Part shown: positions 6,544 to 9,431 of the stretch, in pieces
How positions within the stretch are numbered: position 1 is the stretch's first letter
How the letters are laid out: every line of letters starts with the position of its first letter
Assembly: GCA_017381835.1 (NCBI GenBank)
Contig: JAFOBK010000297.1
Coordinates: 1-9,431 of the forward strand
Direction: 5' to 3'
Origin: Oscillospiraceae bacterium
GTDB lineage: Bacteria > Bacillota_A > Clostridia > Oscillospirales > Oscillospiraceae
DNA length: 9,431 nt
The notes under the pieces: generated by a model
The model's database searches: none
Seen by the model: the letters and a program-made list of their open reading frames with translations, nothing else
What the model was told of the DNA's origin: nothing
Program-made: the position numbers and the translations under genes

Positions 6544-6585
6544 AAAAAAGGAGTGTTGTAAAATGATACAACACTCCTTCTTTTA
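6544..6585. terminator. Bidirectional terminator between TraX-family gene and sdaA
   Basis: A 13-bp stem (6548-6560 with 6567-6579) has a 6-base loop. On minus it ends in a clean run of six Ts (6549-6544); on plus the tail is CTTTTAT after the stem. It is 10 bases past the TraX-family stop. It is also the first good terminator reached by transcripts from the serine dehydratase gene, which would carry the palindromic repeat in their 3' end. Confidence 0.85.
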
Positions 6586-6594
6586 TGGAATTTT

Positions 6595-6657
6595 CTACAT
6601 CCTGCGGATGTAGGGGCGGCCATTGACCGCCCGCGGGCGATTAATAATCGCCCCTAC
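6595..6657. repeat. GC-rich multi-hairpin palindromic repeat (REP/MITE-like)
   Basis: Three adjacent perfect hairpins are packed into 59 bases: an 8-bp stem CTACATCC/GGATGTAG with loop TGC (6595-6613); a 6-bp stem GGGCGG/CCGCCC with a 7-base loop (6614-6632); and an 8-bp stem GGGCGATT/AATCGCCC with loop AAT (6635-6653). In addition, a 9-bp terminal inverted repeat GTAGGGGCG (6610-6618) / CGCCCCTAC (6649-6657) encloses the second and third, so alternative folds compete. It is much richer in GC than the AT-rich DNA around it and has no coding potential. It resembles intergenic palindromic repeats dispersed through some gut clostridial genomes, but only one copy is in this window. The remainder to 6705 shows no gene. 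Confidence 0.65.
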
Positions 6658-6705
6658 GGATCTAAATATAGAAATTGCGTATTTTGCAACACGCCTTTTT
6701 ATATA

Positions 6706-7914
6706 TCATTTCTTTCTTGCGTAGATCTTAGCCAGGCCGCCCTCGCTGGTTTCACGGAAACGGTGGTTCAGATTGATGCCGGTCTCGTGCATGGCACGGC
6801 AGACCATATCATAGCTGATGTTACGGGAACCGGTGAGGAAATAGCTCAAATTGCAGGCATTCATAGCCCGCATGGCAGCTACCGCATTTCTCTCAATGCA
6901 GGGAATCTGCACCAGACCGCAGATGGGGTCGCAGGTCAGACCCAAATGGTGTTCCATCGCCACTTCTGCGGCATATTCCACCTGATCCAGGTTCTGATTG
7001 TAAAGCTCGGCCAAAGCAGCTGCAGCCATGGAGCAGGCAGTGCCGATTTCTGCCTGGCAGCCGGCTTCTGCACCGGAGATAGAGGCGTTGCGCTTGGTGA
7101 GATTGCCGATGATACCGGCGGTGGCAAGTCCCCGGATGATCTGCTCGTCGGTGAAACCCTTGGTGTCCTGGGCATATTTGAGAACTGCGGGCAGTACACC
7201 GCAGGCACCGCAGGTAGGCGCGGTGACGATGGTACCGTTGTCGGCATTCTGCTCGGCAACTGCGTAGGCATAGGATGCCACCTGCTGGAACTCAATCATG
7301 GCAGGTGCCATGCCGGTAGTATCCTGCTCATAAAGGTATTTGGCTTTGCGCTGTACATTGAGACCGCCGGGGAGGACACCCTCCTTGGAAAGACCTTCGG
7401 AAATGGCATTTTTCATAACCTGCCACACTTCCATCAGAAAATCCCAAATCTCTTCACCTTCGTTGAGCTCCACAAAGTCGCTGAGCTTATCGATGTAGCG
7501 CCACTTGCAGAAGTCTGCGATCTCTGCGAAAGAATGCTCCGGATAAACCTCAGGAGAATCCATATGGCTCTGACCGGGGAAGCGGATGTCACCGCCGCCA
7601 ACAGACTCCACCCGTACCGTTCCGATTTCCTTGCCCTCTTTCAGCGCAAAGAAATCCATGGTATTGGGGTGATAGCCTTCGGGAGATTCTTTGGAGAAGA
7701 CAATCTCAGTGGGCAGGGGAGAGAGAACCTCACGGATGACCCGGTCAGTACCGTGGCCCACACCGGTCTTGCTTAAAGAACCGTATAATACCACACGGAA
7801 TGCATCTGCATCCGGATGCTTTTCTTTGAAGAATTTTGCTGCCCGCTCCGGACCCATAGTATGGGAAGAAGAGGGGCCTTTGCCGATTTTATATATTTCA
7901 CGGATGGATTTCAT
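6706..7914 (-). CDS. sdaA: L-serine dehydratase, iron-sulfur-dependent, single chain
   Basis: Converts L-serine to pyruvate and ammonia in the cytosol using an oxygen-sensitive [4Fe-4S] cluster. At 402 residues it joins the beta domain (about 1-150) and the catalytic alpha domain (about 155-400) in one chain; E. coli SdaA is about 50 residues longer. Seen: GKGPSSSHTMGP (11-22), the serine-binding start of the beta domain; VGGGDIRFPG (105-114); TAPTCGACGVLPAVL (231-245); and cysteines C286, C328 and C339, whose spacings of 42 and 11 match the cluster ligands known in the Legionella enzyme. There is no cysteine near the C-terminus (it ends ARKK), unlike enzymes with a tail-in-mouth cysteine. 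The start at 7914 has GGAGG (7922-7926) 7 bases away. It has its own promoter, downstream of a small RHH-like gene on the same strand; read-through from that gene is possible as no terminator separates them. The identification is very secure. Confidence 0.97.
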   Translation of the reverse strand: MKSIREIYKIGKGPSSSHTMGPERAAKFFKEKHPDADAFRVVLYGSLSKTGVGHGTDRVIREVLSPLPTEIVFSKESPEGYHPNTMDFFALKEGKEIGTVRVESVGGGDIRFPGQSHMDSPEVYPEHSFAEIADFCKWRYIDKLSDFVELNEGEEIWDFLMEVWQVMKNAISEGLSKEGVLPGGLNVQRKAKYLYEQDTTGMAPAMIEFQQVASYAYAVAEQNADNGTIVTAPTCGACGVLPAVLKYAQDTKGFTDEQIIRGLATAGIIGNLTKRNASISGAEAGCQAEIGTACSMAAAALAELYNQNLDQVEYAAEVAMEHHLGLTCDPICGLVQIPCIERNAVAAMRAMNACNLSYFLTGSRNISYDMVCRAMHETGINLNHRFRETSEGGLAKIYARKK

Positions 7915-7944
7915 GGAAAAACCTCCAAAATTGATCTATTAGGC

Positions 7945-7973
7945 ATTATAGCAAAACTCTTCGGCAATTACAA
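7945..7973 (-). promoter_or_regulatory. Predicted sdaA promoter
   Basis: On the minus strand, a perfect TATAAT (7945-7950) is spaced 17 bases from TTGTAA (7968-7973), with extended TGC before the -10. It lies wholly in the 73-base gap between the small upstream gene and sdaA. Confidence 0.7.
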
Positions 7974-7987
7974 TGTACCAAAAGAAA

Positions 7988-8143
7988 TTATTCTGCCCGG
8001 TGTAGCGCTTCCAGGCTTAGTTCTCCTGCCAGCTTAAACAGCGCGTCACTGAGTACCTGCTCCAAAGGATATCCGATAGCTTCTGCCACACGCTGGTAAA
8101 AGGCGACCACGGAGGGCGCCAACAGAATGGTCACAGGGATCAT
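7988..8143 (-). CDS. 51-residue ribbon-helix-helix-like protein
   Basis: A small gene whose start is supported by a full AGGAGG (8150-8155) 6 bases from the ATG, one of the best ribosome binding sites in the window. The predicted layout is a short strand PVTILLA (3-9), a helix about 11-23, a turn at GYPLEQ (24-29) and a helix about 26-46 (LEQVLSDALFKLAGEL), which is the strand-helix-helix order of Arc/MetJ/CopG-type RHH proteins. The hydrophobic spacing and the G-x-P/S-x-E turn fit that fold. Against DNA binding, the strand carries no lysine or arginine and the protein is acidic overall, so it may use the fold only for dimerisation or partner binding. No toxin gene accompanies it. It lies between sdaA (73 bases downstream, same strand) and proS (divergent); I could not find a convincing promoter of its own. 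The gene is probable, the fold plausible and the function unknown. Confidence 0.62.
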   Translation of the reverse strand: MIPVTILLAPSVVAFYQRVAEAIGYPLEQVLSDALFKLAGELSLEALHRAE

Positions 8144-8195
8144 AAAAATCCTCCTATAAAAAGTTAAATCATCCTATGTAAACTCTTGACAGATG

Positions 8196-8204
8196 TGCTA
8201 CAAT
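8196..8204 (+). promoter_or_regulatory. Extended -10 element of the proS promoter
   Basis: TGCTACAAT is an extended -10 whose start codon is 37 bases downstream. No good -35 lies 16-18 bases upstream; a TTGACA at 8186-8191 is only 7 bases away. The short leader leaves no room for a T-box riboswitch, which controls many synthetase genes in Firmicutes. Confidence 0.5.
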
Positions 8205-8241
8205 GTAAAGTACGAAAAACTCGTGAGAGAGGTAATTTACT

Positions 8242-9431
8242 ATGGCAAAAGAAAAGAAAGTTACAGAAATCACCGATATGGAGGTAGACTTTGCACAGTG
8301 GTTTACCGATGTGTGCAAGAAGGCTCAGCTGATTGACTACTCTTCCATCAAGGGTGTATTTATTTACCGTCCCTATGGCTATGCCATTTGGGAGAATATC
8401 CAGCACATCATGGATAAGGAATTCAAGAAGCAGGGTGTTGAAAATGTGTACATGCCTCTGCTGATTCCCGAATCCCTGCTGCAGAAGGAAAAGGACCATG
8501 TTGAGGGCTTTGCTCCCGAGTGCGCATGGGTCACCCTGGGTGGCGGCGAGCGCCTGGAGGAGAAGTACGCAATTCGTCCCACTTCCGAGACTCTGTTCTG
8601 CGAGCATTTTGCAAATGTGCTGCAGACCCATCGCCAGCTGCCCATGAAGTACAACCAGTGGTGCTCCGTTTTGCGCTGGGAAAAGACTTCCCGTCCTTTC
8701 CTGCGTCACCGTGAGTTCCTGTGGCAGGAGGGTCACACCATCCATGCTACCGCCGAGGAGGCAAAGGACTTCACCGAGACCATGCTGAATGTCTACGCTG
8801 ACTTCTGCGAGAATGTACTGGCTATGCCCGTTACCCGCGGCCAGAAGACCGAGAAGGAAAAGTTCAACGGTGCAGAAGCTACCTACACCATCGAGTGCAT
8901 GATGCATGACCGCAAGGCCCTGCAGGCCGGTACCTCCCACTACTTTGGCGACGGCTTCGCCAAGGCCTTCGGCATCGAGTTCACCGACAAGAACAATCAG
9001 AAGGTCAACCCCCATGAGACTTCCGGGGGCGTTTCCACCCGTCTGATCGGCGGCATCATCATGACCCACGGCGATAATAACGGTCTGGTTCTGCCCCCCA
9101 AGGTTGCTCCCGTGCAGGTTGTGGTTCTGCCCATCGCCCAGCATAAGCCCGGCGTTCTGGAAGGTGCCGCTGCACTGAAGGATCGTCTGGTTGCTGCAGG
9201 CCTGCGTGTTAAGATGGACGACTCCGACAAGTCCATGGGCTGGAAGTGCGCTCAGTACGAAATGAAGGGCGTGCCTCTGCGTGTGGAGTGCGGTCCCCGT
9301 GATCTGGAGAACGGCCAGTGCGTCATCGTCCGCCGGACCGACCGGGAGAAGGTCGTGGTCAAGCTGGAGGACCTGGAAACTGCCATCGCCGAGCAGCTGG
9401 AGATTGTCCACAAGGGCATGTTCGAGCGTGC
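8242..9431 (+). CDS. proS: Prolyl-tRNA synthetase, archaeal/eukaryotic type, 3' end beyond window
   Basis: Class II synthetase charging tRNA-Pro with proline in the cytosol. 396 residues are visible; about 80 more, including a C-terminal zinc-binding-type domain in this subgroup, should follow to the right. Seen: [12 protein letters not shown] (69-80); IRPTSET (111-117); motif 2 [20 protein letters not shown] (145-164); [10 protein letters not shown] (227-236), which binds proline; [16 protein letters not shown] (263-278) as motif 3; and an anticodon-binding domain from about 290 ([11 protein letters not shown]). The editing INS domain of bacterial-type ProRS is absent, as expected for this type. 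One oddity: the usually invariant TSWG before motif 3 reads TSGG (W to G at residue 262, codon GGG at 9024-9026). The start at 8242 has GAGAGG (8227-8232) 9 bases upstream. Codon use is strongly biased, as for a highly expressed gene. The identification is very secure. Confidence 0.97.
   Translation, partial: MAKEKKVTEITDMEVDFAQWFTDVCKKAQLIDYSSIKGVFIYRPYGYAIWENIQHIMDKEFKKQGVENVYMPLLIPESLLQKEKDHVEGFAPECAWVTLGGGERLEEKYAIRPTSETLFCEHFANVLQTHRQLPMKYNQWCSVLRWEKTSRPFLRHREFLWQEGHTIHATAEEAKDFTETMLNVYADFCENVLAMPVTRGQKTEKEKFNGAEATYTIECMMHDRKALQAGTSHYFGDGFAKAFGIEFTDKNNQKVNPHETSGGVSTRLIGGIIMTHGDNNGLVLPPKVAPVQVVVLPIAQHKPGVLEGAAALKDRLVAAGLRVKMDDSDKSMGWKCAQYEMKGVPLRVECGPRDLENGQCVIVRRTDREKVVVKLEDLETAIAEQLEIVHKGMFER

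Noticed and set aside
6595..6657. CRISPR-like or tRNA-like structure
   Set aside because: The hairpins differ from one another and there are no regular spacers; no cloverleaf or T-loop sequence is present.
6674..6700. Possible separate terminator right after the sdaA stop
   Set aside because: Only 4-bp stems (GCGT/ACGC or TTGC/GCAA) can form, and the T-run is on the plus side, the wrong direction for sdaA.
2737..7776. Long plus-strand frames opposite the lyase (2737-3537), ychF (4726-5652) and sdaA (6763-7776) genes
   Set aside because: Each lies wholly inside a securely identified minus-strand gene and shows no motif or ribosome binding site of its own.
8186..8191. Consensus TTGACA before proS as a -35 box
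   Set aside because: Only 7 bases from the good TACAAT -10, and no acceptable -10 lies 16-18 bases downstream; probably coincidental.
8164..9411. A 415-codon open frame on minus opposite proS
   Set aside because: Antisense shadow of a strongly biased, certain proS gene; no recognisable domain and no suitable start signal.

Overview
The window reads as an ordinary stretch of chromosome from a Gram-positive anaerobe, most likely a gut clostridium of the Oscillospiraceae/Ruminococcaceae type. This is inferred from strong AGGAG-type ribosome binding sites, TTGACA/TATAAT-like promoters (most with a TG extension before the -10), an archaeal/eukaryotic-type prolyl-tRNA synthetase, a single-chain iron-sulfur serine dehydratase, an HPr-like small protein and roughly balanced GC content. 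No phage, IS, CRISPR, tRNA or rRNA was seen.

Layout, left to right. A 3'-truncated glutamine synthetase gene (minus) runs off the left edge, with its own promoter. Upstream of it, also on minus, is a YgjV-family membrane protein gene closed by its own terminator. A roughly 240-bp divergent intergenic region separates this from a 78-residue HPr-like protein without histidine (plus). Convergent to that is a MalY/PatB C-S lyase gene (minus). Divergent from the lyase is a two-gene plus-strand unit: a hotdog acyl-CoA thioesterase and a four-helix membrane protein of unknown function. Next come the ATPase YchF (minus), a TraX-family membrane protein (plus), an L-serine dehydratase (minus) with a palindromic repeat in its 3' untranslated region, a 51-residue ribbon-helix-helix-like protein (minus), and a prolyl-tRNA synthetase gene (plus) cut by the right edge.

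The genes alternate in orientation, so most are single transcription units. All three convergent junctions (near 2340, 4537 and 6565) carry one hairpin with a T-run on both sides, i.e. a shared bidirectional terminator. Every divergent junction carries candidate promoters, often with closely packed -35 boxes. There is no sign of one joint pathway. The loosest link is nitrogen and amino-acid handling: the serine dehydratase and C-S lyase release ammonia and pyruvate, and glutamine synthetase assimilates ammonia.

I did not find a convincing new multi-gene system. The points most worth a second look are the histidine-less, Crh-like HPr homologue; the 51-residue RHH-like gene; the multi-hairpin repeat after the serine dehydratase gene; a Trp-to-Gly change in motif 3 of prolyl-tRNA synthetase; and the unknown membrane protein paired with the thioesterase.
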